From: Agapetus fuscipes
Lineage: Eukaryota; Arthropoda; Insecta; Trichoptera; Glossosomatidae
Assembly (NCBI GenBank): GCA_951799405.1
Contig: OX637334.1
Coordinates: forward strand, 4,712,001-4,776,000
DNA length: 64,000 nt
Reading direction: 5' to 3'
Each line of letters begins with the position of its first letter. The stretch's first letter is position 1. The position numbers were made by a program, and so were the translations under genes. A model generated the notes under the pieces. That model had not been told where the DNA came from and did not search any database. It saw only the letters and a list, made by a program, of their open reading frames with translations. This document shows, one piece after another, positions 1-10,455 of this stretch.

Positions 1-7
1 TTTGTTA

Positions 8-75
8 AACCAACGTTCTAGCGTGTTTCAACGTTGAAAGATCAGCCCACTTGGCCCCCTCGGCTATAACACCGA
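8..75. repeat. dispersed repeat J, copy 1
   Basis: This stretch shares the core ACTTGGCCCCCTCGGCTATA, with few differences, with 2385-2415. Both copies begin near AACCAACGTT and end in ATAACACC. The family is not recognised. The remainder of 1-389 is AT-rich DNA with a run of TTCGCG-containing motifs (220-295) and no gene. Confidence 0.4.
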
Positions 76-389
76 TCATTTTTTCTGTACTTTGCACCTT
101 GCAAAGGGTTTTCACAGGAATCTTTTCTTTCCCACAAAATAGTTGCGTTGCAGAAGCGACACATAACAACTTTTTCGCACAATTTCTACCAAAAGTACGA
201 AAATTCGCGATATTTGCATAAAACCTCAAATTTCGCGTTATTCGCGTAAAAACATCAAAATTCGCGAATAAATTCGTTTTATCGCGATCGCGAAATTTTC
301 CAGTCCCTATCCATTAGTAATTAATTACTGATTGTTATTTTTGATGAATTGTTTATTTATAATAACCAAATTTATAATAACCAAAAAAT

Positions 390-1032
390 AAAAGAAGTTT
401 GTTAAGATGGTTTGGGCATATGGAAAGAATGAATGAGGAAAGACTGACGAAGAAAGTATATGTTGGTAGAATAGATGGATGTCGTGGTAGAGGAAGACCG
501 AGAAAGGTATGGATGGACCAAATATCCGAAATTGCGAATGAATGGAATATCCAGAGTCATAATAAAAGAAGAGCTTGTATGAAGAAGGTTATGACTCTGG
601 ACGAAATGAAAGAAGTATGTAAGGATAGAAAGAAATGGCGGTTGATCTGTAATGTTGGCGGCTAGGGTTTATTAAAGTGAAATTTGTTTTATGTTTTAGT
701 TTTTTTTGATGTCCATGTCCATGTTTATATTATATTATTGTTTATTAATTTTAAAAATGTAATTTGTGATGTTTGTTCCTTGACTTATAGGTTGGTATGC
801 GGCTGACCACCCATACTGTAAAAAAAATGGTTTACTTTGCCAATGTCACCCCTGTTTCAGGGAAGGACGGCAAGAGTTGCAGGGATTATGTTCATTTGAG
901 ATTGGGTTTTTATATTGCAGGTCCACATGCGGCATGTGTTAGCGCGAAATTATACATGTCTGCTTGTGGGAATGCATTTAATATAAATCTTAAATGATAT
1001 ATATCTTTGCAGCTTAGATTAGATTAGATTAG
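390..1032 (+). mobile_element. LINE-A copy with RT C-terminal ORF and 3' tail
   Basis: This is a 5'-truncated non-LTR retrotransposon. An open frame ending at 665 encodes the C-terminal end of a LINE reverse transcriptase, with the usual LRWFGHMERM and RGRGRPRKVWMDQI motifs and a final KDRKKW block. An AT-rich 3' UTR follows, then from about 776 the 260-bp LINE-A tail (TTCCTTGACTTATAGG to GCAGCTTAGATT), ending in AGATT repeats. The copy is nearly identical to 53740-54362, so it is probably young. It sits in the intron upstream of the first visible exon of the unknown gene. The clade is uncertain; it may be RTE-like. Confidence 0.85.
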
Positions 1033-1198
1033 AAATGACATCTGTTACATAAGTATTGAAGTAATGATGAAGGGGCTTGACAGGAAAAGATTAATGACAA
1101 TTTGTCTGCAGGAATCTTCAAATATTTTGATTAGGAGTTTGTAGTGTTAACTACTAGACTACAAACCGGTCTTATTGCTATTTCGTTATTGTTTTCAG

Positions 1199-3394
1199 AC
1201 AGGCAGTATGCTAGAATAAAGGAAATTGACGTGCAACTAAGCAAAGCTGATTTTGGAGAAGACTTTGTGCCGCACGATTCCACCTTTAACATGAAAACTG
1301 AGCTGGTTCTGAATTCTAAGTTGGACACAAATATAATGGTAATACAAACAATTTTATATTTATGCAATTTCCTTAGATCTATTAGACGATTGTGATCCAA
1401 ACACAAGTGTTTATTGAATATATTTTAAAAAGACAATGCAGTCTAGGTATACTAAATCTAAGTTGTGAAAATATATTGACATTTAAGGCTCATAATTGGT
1501 GTATTCCCACAATCAGGCAAATGTAAGTTCGCACTTTCACATGCTGCGTGTGTACACACAAAATAAACCAAACCTCACATAAACATAAACCATGCAACTC
1601 CTGCCGCCTTTACCTGAATCTGGAATGGCATCGGCAAAAGTGAACTAAGTTTTTACAGCATGGGGGGTCAGCCTCATACCAACCTATCAGTCAAGGGGCA
1701 TCATCCATTCTAATTATGTGACCAGGCGCTCTTTTTTGATGGAACTGATCACACCGGGCACTCTGTCGATGTCATAAAACTCTTTATTGTACCAATGTCG
1801 CCAACCATTGTTATCTCTCATCAGAACATAGACAGTTCTGAGAACCTTACTTTCAAATGTTTTTTTTTTGTATGGCGTAAAAGTCAGAACTGGCTTAGTT
1901 AATTCCCTTTATAGCAGCACCTTTCTGTTTCTCCGGATCAGTTTTGCTCTCCACCACCAATCAATCATTAATGTAAAAATATGTGGCACGTATACAAATG
2001 GGTAAATTGCATATTTCTTGTATTTCAGGACCAAATCAAATCCATGGACAACACTTCAAATGTGGAAGAAGTCAATCTTCCTCCGATGAGGAATGATATA
2101 TACGGTCTGGACCACAGCAGAATGATGGGCAGGATCATGCAGGCAGTAAACAAATCCAAGGTCGCGTGGAGCAACGCCGAGTACGCCGCCATGAGTGTGA
2201 AGCAAGCCACTGAAACAGGCACTCCCAGTGTACCAAGTGATGCGGTGCAACTCACAGCCAGAGAACAGAAGATTAAGTTTGCTGAGTTTCTGAAGAAACG
2301 ACAGGTCATTGTCATTCTTACATCCTGGTCAAATGAACCAGACGGGGATCGAACCAACGTTATTCTTTTCCAAATATGCTAGAAAGATTAGCTCACTTAG
2401 CCTCCTCGGCCATAACACCAACTGAATTGACTGCTTCTTGTGATTTGAGAGATTTCCGAAAGCAGTCACTTCAAAAGCTGTCTCAAGACTGATTTATTCA
2501 CCAAATCTATTGGAGTGGCATTGTGACAAAACAGCGCCAATTAAAAAATGTTGATTGATCATCATTTGATGCCAGAGGGCTAAGGTTCAAACCCCACTAA
2601 GGATGTCGGAAATGATTTCCATTTTCGATATTAATTTAAAACAAGAAAGGAAAATACCAGCAAGATTTACTATGCCTTAACAAGAAATGAGAACCTGCCA
2701 GAATGATAAGTGGTTGCCGTAATGCCTGCCTTATCTTATCTGTGAAAATAAATAGATTCCACCCCCACGTGAGACCACTTCGGGGACAAAAATCACAGAA
2801 ATTGGCATTCAGTGTTTTTCCATATATTTATCTCAATTTTATAACAGTCAAATCTTTCTGCATGTTGAATCAATAGCTCAGTTGGTAGAGTATTTGCATT
2901 CCATACCTAGAGCTTGTCTTTGAACCCCACTGAGGGTGTAGGAAAAGATCCCAAAAATCCTAATAAAATACCGGCAATGCGTACTCTGCCTTCATAAGAA
3001 ATGATTATTAGCCCCCTCGGAAGCTGGGAAACCCCCACTTCAACTGTAGTGGTTAGCGTAAGGCCCCCTTACCTGTGAAAGCAAATAGGTTCCACTTGCC
3101 ACAGGTGATCCCTTCCGGGAAAACGCGGAAATAAGTTACACTATTTGTGTAGCTTGGTAGCGTTCTTGCATCTTTGGCTCTGTAGAAGTCATTTGTTGGT
3201 TTTGGTTTTCAATTTATTGTTTATTATTGCAGCTCCTACAAAAGAAGCACAAGGAAGATTTGCAGCTTAATAACGTCATTGTGACATTTTATGATGATGA
3301 TGCTGATGATGACACCGACAAGTATGAACCAGACCTGGAAGATTCAAAAGATGCAGGATATCTATTTGAGGAAGAACAATACGACAAAATATAA
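1199..3394 (+). CDS. 3' part of an unrecognised gene (three exons)
   Basis: I do not recognise this protein. The exons are 1199-1338, 2029-2304 and 3233-3394, the last ending in TAA. Acceptors are TTTTCAG, TATTTCAG and TTATTGCAG; donors are ATG|GTAATA and CAG|GTCATT. The first exon opens in phase 1, so at least one exon lies upstream of or outside the window; the two internal junctions are phase 0 and join without a stop. The 191 visible residues contain LDHSRMMGRIMQAVNKSK, a lysine/glutamine-rich helical stretch (TAREQKIKFAEFLKKRQLL) that crosses the second junction, and an acidic tail with a DDDADDD run. Codon use looks normal. The introns (690 and 928 bp) carry LINE and SINE insertions. 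It looks like a cytoplasmic or structural protein without catalytic motifs; a role in cilia or the cytoskeleton would be only a guess. The exon structure is more certain than the function. Confidence 0.72.
1452..1697 (-). repeat. LINE-A 3' tail copy
   Basis: This is a diverged copy running from ACTAAATCTAAGTTG to ACCAACCTATCAGTCAAGG, in the intron between the first two exons of the unknown gene. Confidence 0.8.
1703..1890 (-). mobile_element. LINE RT C-terminal fragment
   Basis: The reverse strand reads TFESKVLRTVYVLMRDNN, then GWRHWYNKEFYDIDRV, then IKKERLVT followed by a stop. This matches the FERKVLR...WR.RYN.ELY...IK..RL pattern just ahead of the GHVERM motif in many insect LINEs. It is a decayed fragment. 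Confidence 0.55.
2354..2425. repeat. dispersed repeat J, copy 2
   Basis: Partner of the repeat at 8-75. It starts directly in the intron after the weak CAG|GTCATT donor of the unknown gene. Confidence 0.35.
2570..2790 (+). repeat. SINE-B, degenerate copy
   Basis: Order and spacing match SINE-B: a B-box-like GGTTCAAACCCC, TGTCGGAAATGATTTCC, ATACCAGCAAGATTTACT, then AAATAAATAGATTCCAC. The 5' head is eroded. It lies in the second visible intron of the unknown gene. Confidence 0.65.
2869..3163 (+). repeat. SINE-B (tRNA-derived SINE)
   Basis: The tRNA-like head includes the A-box-like TAGCTCAGTTGG and a weak B box, followed by the SINE-B body (AATAAAATACCGGCAA, CCCCACTTCAACTG, GTGGTTAGCGTAAGGC) and the end CACTATTTGTGTAGC. 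It is in the same intron as the preceding copy and ends about 70 bp before the last exon. Confidence 0.8.
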
Positions 3395-3594
3395 CTTAGA
3401 TTTATGTAATTAGATTGTACAGAACCGAAGATTAATTCAAAGTGTTGTAGAAAAAAAACCTGTTTAATTAAAATGAAATGTATTAGACTGAGCTACTTAA
3501 AAAAAAAACATTAAAAATTACAAAAAACTATACTACTCCTTGTTCTTGATGTAGGTACTAATATTGTTACGATTTTTTGGTTTGGATACTTTCA

Positions 3595-3600
3595 AATAAA
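3595..3600 (+). promoter_or_regulatory. possible polyadenylation signal
   Basis: An AATAAA lies about 200 bp after the stop of the unknown gene, followed by T-rich sequence. A variant AATTAAA nearer the stop (about 3465) is an alternative. Confidence 0.4.
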
Positions 3601-4066
3601 ACAGTACCTACTCTTCTTTTTACTTATTTATTTTACACGTTTATATTTATTTTTACAAAGACACTTTCATTAATTTCATTACACTGGTTTTAGTTCACTG
3701 GTCGAATTTGTTTATTGTATTGGAGCTCACAGATAAGACTGTATTTGTTAGAGCTTGAAGAACAACTGCTAGTGCAACTTTGCAAGCGATTTGCACCCTT
3801 TTTATACTAAGAAAATGGACCTGTCGAGAACACATTGTTGCTAGACTGTTCTCGAAGCACATACATAATTAAAGTAATCTAGTGACTTCTCTATTTACAC
3901 ACAATCATCAATTCTACCCACCAATACAATAAAGAATTCCTATTACATAGCTATAACTAATACCTATACTTATTTTAATATTACCTATTTACGAATTACT
4001 AGAAATTTCAAACTCAAAATTCTTCCCAAAAGTTATTACTTTTAGGATGATTGATAGGTAGTCTTG

Positions 4067-4460
4067 TTAAAAGCTTAGTTGGTAGAATGCTTGCGTACCA
4101 TACCAAAGGGCAAGGGTTTGATCTCCTCCGAGGGTCTCAAATATGATTTCCCATTTTGGTACCAGTAAGCTTTACTTAGCATTTCTAAATCTAAATCTAA
4201 GCTGCAAAGATATGTATCATTTGAGATTCATAATAAATGCATTCCCATAAGCAGACACGCATAATTTTACGCTCACACATGCTGCATGTGGACCTACAAT
4301 ATAAAATATTTTTTTACACAAATTTACATACAAGAAAATATGAGGACATGCCCCCTCGAGAGTTGGGTATCCCCACTTCAACTGAAGTGATTTGTGTGAA
4401 TCTTGCCTCCTTAAATTGGTAAAAAATTAAAGGTTCTTCACGCCACTTGTTACCACATCG
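4067..4460 (+). repeat. SINE-B interrupted by a LINE-A tail
   Basis: The SINE-B head and middle (4067-4180, ending GCTTTACTTAGC) resume at 4331 with AAGAAAATATGAGG and CCCCCTCGAGAGTTGGG. The two halves are consecutive parts of the consensus, so the 4184-4320 segment is an insertion into an older SINE. Confidence 0.75.
4184..4320 (-). repeat. LINE-A 3' tail, nested in SINE-B
   Basis: The segment reads TCTAAATCTAAATCTAAGC, then GCAAAGATATG, through to GGACCTACAATATAAAA. It is 5'-truncated and consists only of the last half of the tail. The repeated TCTAAA units are the reverse of the AGATT/AGATTT tail. Confidence 0.8.
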
Positions 4461-4717
4461 AGGGAAATGCACTAAGAAGTTGCATTTGCGTTACAACTGA
4501 CTATAATAGATAAATTTTGTGGTCACCGCCACCGTACCATACGCTTCACCACTAACATGCGTACATCTTTTGCCACTTTTTCAGGACCGGGAATGTATAT
4601 AAAAAAACAATATTTTCAGTAAATGTGGCCAAATTTACGCAAATTTATTGTGAAAAATAAGTTTTTTTTAAGTAACAAAGTTCACTTTGTACAAAATATG
4701 ATAGTGTTTAATGTAGC

Positions 4718-4866
4718 AAGTACTCCGGGTGCACAACGTTGCGTAAACTCCAGTCCATCGAGTTAACAGGAAAATGTAGGGAAGATACAACGTCACCCCT
4801 AGTGGGCGAAATACTTTATATGCATTTTCTCCATATAACCAATCTGGGGAATTTACGCAAGTAAAG
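4718..4866. repeat. inverted-repeat element, family F (degenerate)
   Basis: The ends GTTGCGTAAACTCC and GGGGAATTTACGCAA are roughly inverted, with the shared core GTCACCCCTAGTGGGCG between. Better-preserved relatives are at 30918-31075 and 59495-59610. Confidence 0.45.
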
Positions 4867-6379
4867 TAAATTTTAAGTTTTCACTTGAGGTAAAGTAAAT
4901 ATATTTTGAAATTCGTTAGTTCCCGCTCTTTTACAGAGCTGCATGAAACCAAACCGGAATGTAGAAACACAACAAATTAGTTTGGTTTAAAAATATAAAT
5001 AGATGAATTCCATTTTTTTCTCATAAATGTTCGAAAGCAAATTTTATTTTCAAAAAGTACTTTTTTGTATAAAAAATTAGCTTACCTGATTGGTCTTTTT
5101 TTTATCAGTCATTTAGATAGTGATCATTTTGTGAAAGCTGTAAGAAAACATATTTTTTAAATGAGAAGAAAAAAAGTAAAAGACGATGTTAAGTTTTTCT
5201 TGAATTTAAAAATATTATCTTTAAAAATATGCAGTGATATTTTCCTAGTTGTGTGTATTTGTTCACCTTTTCCAGATTACACACGCCATTTTTAGACAAT
5301 AACAAAAAAACATATCCTAACTCGGTTTAGCTGTTCTTGAGTAATTCGCTTACCAACGAACAGTATTTCATATTGTTTTATTTTGAATTAATTATATGCA
5401 CCTACCTATATGAAGATAAGATGGAACTGAATTTTTTAAATTCGAATTCCTAAGACACTAATTCTTAAAGCGTTTTAGTGCTTGGAAATCAGTGCAAAAA
5501 ACTAAACCCCTATTTAATGTTAAATGCACTAAGTACAAGAAATTCATGCATTTAATTAAAAATCATCATTAAAGAAAAAACTGAAACCCATTTAAAAATA
5601 TATATATCTGAATAGAACAGAACCTTATACAAAATCCTGTACTAGCTCTGTCTTTTTTTCACCCATAAAATGTGGAAACGGAAATACAAGGATCAAGCAA
5701 GGGTGGATGAGCTGCCAACCTTATGTTTAAAAATCGTACAACGAGTCCTTACAGAAATCGTACATTTACGAATATGTACGATTCTTGAAATAACGATCTT
5801 ATTGTATTGTTTATAAGTTTCATCATACGTTATAAATTAATCTCATGCTATTAATGACAATAATCTTCTTATTTTTTACGAAGAAATAAAATAATATCAT
5901 GGTACTTTGTACATTATTTCAGTATTTTTTACCCCTTCAACGAAGAGAAAAAAATTCAAAGCGTTATTTCTCATTTTTATAATGTTATTTATCTTTATTT
6001 TTAATGTTTTTTAAATTAATGATAAATCATTAGACAATTCCTTTAACAAAGTGACTTGACAAGTCTAATTGACTAGAGTTCTCAGCAACCAAAAATTAAA
6101 TGCAACCTGATTTCCGATCTGGTTGGGTGACCTCACAATTTTTTTTCAGCTCCATACATTTTGAAGAAAAAAATTTAATTGTTCATTATTCTAGAATTTT
6201 GCATTTTTCAACACATTGAAAGGTGTTGTTTATTTATTGTTGATGCATTGTTTAATCTATGACACATTGCACGATAAACAAAAGTAACGTACTTACACAA
6301 TTATTATGATTACTCACACGTATTGGCAGCATTTTAATTTCAAGTTGTAGGCTTTGTGTTGCAGTTTGAGTATTGTAGG
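4867..6379. other. AT-rich intergenic DNA, no gene seen
   Basis: I found no credible exon, RNA gene or recognisable repeat here. Long A and T runs and short frames only. Confidence 0.5.
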
Positions 6380-6592
6380 CAGCATTATTTCATTCTGCTT
6401 TCGGCGTTCGAGCTAAGTGGTTGTGTACGCGAGTTACGCTAGTAGAGCGAATAGTTAGAAATTCTAGTTGAAATAAGTTTAGTGATTTCATTCTCTATTT
6501 TTGTCAACAACTCCTGTATCTTCAGTTTTAAATTCGACGTCTTTCGAGCGTTTTTTCATTGATAAATCTGCGCTAAATAAATCGATTTGAAA
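6380..6592 (+). promoter_or_regulatory. probable 5' UTR and promoter of the VAT-1-like gene
   Basis: Base composition rises relative to the flank, with several CG dinucleotides (GCTTTCGGCGTTCGAG, GTACGCGAGTTACG), ahead of an ATG in good context (GAAAATGA). A TCATT or TCAGTT initiator-like element could mark the start, but I see no TATA box at a fixed distance. The exact start site is unknown. Confidence 0.35.
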
Positions 6593-6858
6593 ATGACCGA
6601 AACAACTGACGCTCCCGTCGCCGCATCGGCTGAGAAGCCTGTGGCGGAAGAGAATGGAACTCCTGAGAACGCTGGTGCTGAAGATACACCAGAGAAGACA
6701 GCAGCAGACAAGGAGAAGGAAGCCCAGGCTGAGGTGCCTCCGAAAGAGATGCGAGCCATCGTCCTGACCGGCTTCGGGGGGCTGAAATCCGTTAAAGTTC
6801 TGAAGAAACCCGAGCCAAGCGTTGCCGAAGGAGAAGTTTTGATCAGAGTCAATGCATG
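6593..6858 (+). CDS. VAT1: VAT-1 homolog-like, first coding exon
   Basis: This exon encodes 88 residues plus two bases. Residues 1-52 are a low-complexity Ala/Glu/Pro/Lys extension. From residue 53, MRAIVLTGFGGLKSVKVLKK followed by PEPSVAEGEVLIRVNA is the first strand pair of the GroES-like fold of the zinc-less MDR/quinone-oxidoreductase family, as in synaptic vesicle membrane protein VAT-1. The exon ends in TG before the donor GTGAGT (phase 2), so the next exon should supply the third base of the conserved Cys of the family's CGLNF motif. The start is the ATG at 6593; an upstream in-frame TTG has no support. I found no later exon in the window, so intron 1 is either very long or runs past the window end. 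Family members act at membranes in vesicle and mitochondrial dynamics; the exact role here is inferred. Confidence 0.82.
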
Positions 6859-8217
6859 GTGAGTTTTGGACCTTTATTTTACATGTTTTTACATTAAATA
6901 TGGTGTTTTTAACGCAACAGATGGATGCTTTTGTAAGCCGGTCTGCCTACCTGTGGATTATTGATTTGTGTGGATAATAATGATGATAAAGTCGGTAGGT
7001 TTTATTTTGTCTAAGTTTTGTCCATTGTACGAAGAAACAGAGTTGTTTTTTTGTGATTTTGAAGCTGAATGTAGTTCATTAACTTCCGGCCGATGCGGTT
7101 CAAAGAAGTTCAGCGATTCTTCTATTGTTTCTTATATCCCTTCGTTTCTTTTCAACCAAAAATACATCCTTTTATAATACATTTTATATAAACACCATAT
7201 TGTGTCTTTCTCTACCATAAGTTGCAAATTTAAGCTTTGGTTTTTACTTGTATGTTACGGAACGAAGCGAAGAATTTTGTTGTCAAACGTGTTTTGTCCT
7301 GACTATATTTTGTGGGTTGTCCTTTTTCTCCTTTGCCCGTACCCCAAGTATATTAATTTTTACGTTTAACTCAAACGAAGAAATGTATGATAACTAAAAC
7401 GTTAATTAGGAGTGCTCTTTTAATTTCGGTACATATTTTTAATAAAATGCCATGGATGAGTTGAAACGTGAAGCTTTTTACTTGGAGCACCGCCATGGGC
7501 GGGGTATAGCTTCTCAATACGCAGTTACTCCTACATAATATGCATCCCTAGTATGAACATTTACTAAGCAAGAAAGTGAGAATTACAAATTTTGTATTCA
7601 AAATTGGAGATCCAATTTATCATGCAAAAAGTAGAAAACTTTTTTACCCAGTTTAGTAACACTGACTTAGTACTTGTTTGTAGTTAGGGTACAAGCATGA
7701 GTTTTTAATCAGTGGTAATTGGACTGGCGAATGTTTGAAATATCGACAAGCCCTCTTGACGATACATATATTTGACCCTAAATTAACCAACATTCTTGGG
7801 TGAGTATAAATGAATAAATTCTCAGCGAGCAAACGTCATAGGTCTATGTGACTAGGGTCCTTAGAAACCAATTACAAATTATTACTTTGCCCCTTCCCGT
7901 CAAGCCGTCAATACATGTGGGGATTTCATTGCTTTCTTCTTTATAAAATTATTTAAAAATCTAATATTGTATCAAATATTTTATCGGTGCTATTCTACTT
8001 TCATACACTATTTTTACTTCTCACTTACCAGATACAAAAGTAAAGATAATCTTACTAGGCAGTAGGGGTACAGATTTCAAGGTCCGGTCACTGGTTTGAC
8101 TACAAAACCCCGCCCATTCAAGAAAACACCTGTTCCCGAAGTAACAGATTTCGTTTTAAAAAGACCTTTTTTTTGTACCAACCTAAGCTACATACCTACG
8201 CACGTAAAACATATTAA
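6859..8217 (+). other. start of VAT-1-like intron 1, no further exon
   Basis: AT-rich intron beginning with a consensus GTGAGT donor. It contains one family-F repeat (7343-7480), a segment TCATAGGTCTATGTGACTAG (7839-7858) with relatives near 25059 and 44065, and no recognisable exon. Confidence 0.5.
7343..7480. repeat. family F repeat
   Basis: Contains AACTAAAACGTTAATTAG then GAGTGCTCTTTTAATTTC, which aligns with the family core (ACTAAAACGCTCACTAGAGG), and ends near GATGAGTTGAAACGTGAAG. Confidence 0.5.
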
Positions 8218-8383
8218 AAATCTAAATCTAAGCTGCAAAGATATGTATCATTTGAGATTCATATAAAATGCATTCCCACAAGCAGACACGCATAATTTCG
8301 CGCTCACACATGCCGCATGTGGACCTACAGTATTAAAAACCCAATCTCAAATGAACATAAGCCCTCCAACCCTCCCTGTTGTT
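8218..8383 (-). repeat. LINE-A 3' tail copy
   Basis: 5'-truncated copy from AATCTAAATCTAAGCTGC to CATAAGCCCTCCAACCC. It is well conserved internally, for example CGCGCTCACACATGCCGC. Confidence 0.85.
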
Positions 8384-8435
8384 AATACACAAATAATACA
8401 AAATATAATAATAATATTAAGATAATTGATTTAGT

Positions 8436-8720
8436 GAGCGTTTTTTTTGTGTGAATCACACCTCAAGAACTCTCTGCGAGCTGATTCGTCGCTATAGAAA
8501 GCGCCAATTCTCAAGCAAGACTCAGTTGCTGTAAGGCTGGATGGACCTTTGGTGGCCAGTCTTTGGTAGAGGTTAATGAATTTTTCATCCCAGCGAAGAG
8601 CATATTTGAAAATATAAATGGTATATTTTTTTGTGCTCTTCCGGGATTCGAACCCACGATCTTCCATTAACGAGTCCGAAGCGTTACTACAAGACTATGG
8701 ACCTGTTTCTATTTGCGTAC
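8436..8720 (-). repeat. SINE-C (tRNA-derived SINE)
   Basis: The reverse strand has a tRNA-like head with B box GGGTTCGAATCCC and an A-box-like segment near CATAGTCTTGTAGTAACG. A body with GGTCCATCCAGCCTTACAGC follows, and the tail is GGTGTGATTCACAC. Related copies lie at 13627, 36185 and 41945. Confidence 0.75.
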
Positions 8721-8844
8721 AAACTTCACACAAAAATATATTTAATCGTTATTTAAAAAAAATGCATTACCTATGTAATTTCTTTCGTTTCCTTCTTTAA
8801 TGAAGAGTTTTCGATCTGTGTTTAAAAAAAACTTCGTTTCGGCT

Positions 8845-9035
8845 CATGCATCCTGAGATGAGGACGTCCAGCTATACTTCCACCTTTTAGCAGGTCTTCC
8901 AGCTGGGCGTTGCCCTATTGGCATCTCATTAGCTACGATGTGTGCGGGTCTTTCGTGACTCATTCTGGAGACATGATCTCTCCAAAATCACCTCCTGGAT
9001 CTGCTCCATCTCACTATGTCCTCTATTTCACAGGC
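8845..9035 (-). mobile_element. LINE RT C-terminal fragment
   Basis: The reverse strand reads GDHVSRMSHERP, then ANEMPIGQRPAGRPAKRW, then a stop: the terminal GHV.RM...GRP..RW block of a LINE. A second copy lies at 53098-53272. Confidence 0.65.
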
Positions 9036-9039
9036 ATTT

Positions 9040-9630
9040 TGTATGTTGTCTGTACGATGTAGATCTTACACAATTTTTAAATATTCTTCCTTTTTACGAT
9101 TTGAAAAAAATAAATTTTTTGGTATTTTTTATTTGCTTCAATTTATTTTAATAGAATCTTTCTCGACCAGCATTGTATGATAAAATGGATACCATCATAA
9201 AATCCTGTATAAATTAGAAATTATATCCTCTAAAGACGATCATCCCTGAGTGATACATTTTTTTCTTATCAGTTTTGAATGCGGACCCGCGAGACTTTAC
9301 ACGATAGTTCACAATACACGATCATCATGTACATAGTTTTCGAGAACCATTAGTCCACAATCCCCATTAATCACAAATTTATTAAGTACCATTTTAATAT
9401 GTAGGATCAATCTTTAATGCAAAATAAAATGATCTTATTTCCAAGGCATTCCGATATGAAATAATATATTTTATAATAATATTGACATTTTTTTAGTTAC
9501 GTAAATGTTTTTTATAATTTAAAATTTAAATCGATAATCCATAAAACACATCTCATTTTTTCATTAATTTCGCTTGTACTAAAACCAATCCTAATACATA
9601 CGAGTACTTGTGTTTGAAATAATAGCAATT
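9040..9630. other. AT-rich DNA, nothing recognised
   Basis: No exon, RNA gene or known repeat seen. Confidence 0.4.
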
Positions 9631-9632
9631 TT

Positions 9633-9890
9633 AGGGTGGTACTAAAATTGAACTCTTACTTATTCTTCGTCATTTTAGTCATCGGTTGAGCCCACGCTTT
9701 GACAAACAAATGGTGCTTGCGCTGGAAGTTTCATCAGTACGGTCATTCTTACCTACCAAATTTTCAGCTGTTCACTTGCGGCCATCTTGGATTGACAGGT
9801 CTTCAATGCATCATTAGTTTGTCAAAGCGTGGGCTAAACCGACGACTAAAATGTCTAAGAATAGCCCCGTTAGGTATTTATAGTAGTGCC
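9633..9890. mobile_element. foldback DNA element with long terminal inverted repeats
   Basis: ATTTTAGTCATCGGTTGAGC on the left pairs with ATTTTAGTCGTCGGTTTAGC on the right, and both arms continue into CCCACGCTTTGACAAAC. The outer parts of the arms are weaker (GGTGGTACTA against GGCACTACTA). The length of about 255 bp and the absence of a transposase frame suggest a nonautonomous MITE. No target duplication was fixed. Confidence 0.65.
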
Positions 9891-10171
9891 GATCTTCTTC
9901 CATAGGAGCGGCATTCATTTGGTATCGCACGCTCGTTTTTTTATGTTACGCATTAGTATCTAAACATGCATGAATGCTGAATGCAGAGCGATCGTCTGTG
10001 TGCGGGATTAAACAGTTCACACAATGTTGTATTTATGTCTCTATTATGGGGCCCTTATCTCAATAAATAAATATTACTTTATTATTCAAAAATTATATTC
10101 AAAATGTCAGAGGTCATCAATATTTCTCTTTTCACTTGAATAATGTATTGATTAATGATAATTTCATCAGA

Positions 10172-10372
10172 CACCCAAGTCCGGTCGATGGCTCAGTGGT
10201 TAGAGTTTCTGCTTTGCGAGCAGGCTTTCTGGGTTCAATTCCGAGAAGTGATTCACCTTCACTCTTTTTCCCCGTTATCTTTCGGCATGCTACCGGCAAG
10301 GTATACTTAGTCTTCTTGTAGTGGTTAAGGTCGTGGGTTCGATTGCCTACCAAGCATAAATAAATAATTTAA
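10172..10372 (+). repeat. SINE-E (tRNA-derived SINE)
   Basis: The head has an A-box-like TGGCTCAGTGGTTAGAG and a B-box-like GGGTTCAATTCC at the expected spacing. The body includes TTTCGGCATGCTACCGGCAA. A further GTGGGTTCGATTGCC near the end suggests a second, partly duplicated head. Confidence 0.55.
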
Positions 10373-10455
10373 TTTTTGCGTTGTGCTATTCGCTAGGTTG
10401 AAAACTTCTTCCACCCTTGCCAAAGTTTCATCCAGTTTTACCGCAACTGAGTCTT

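Noticed and set aside
1981..2028. Upstream extension of the exon at 2029
   Set aside because: This part lies before the TATTTCAG acceptor and is intron; only phase 0 entry at 2029 joins correctly to the exon ending at 1338.
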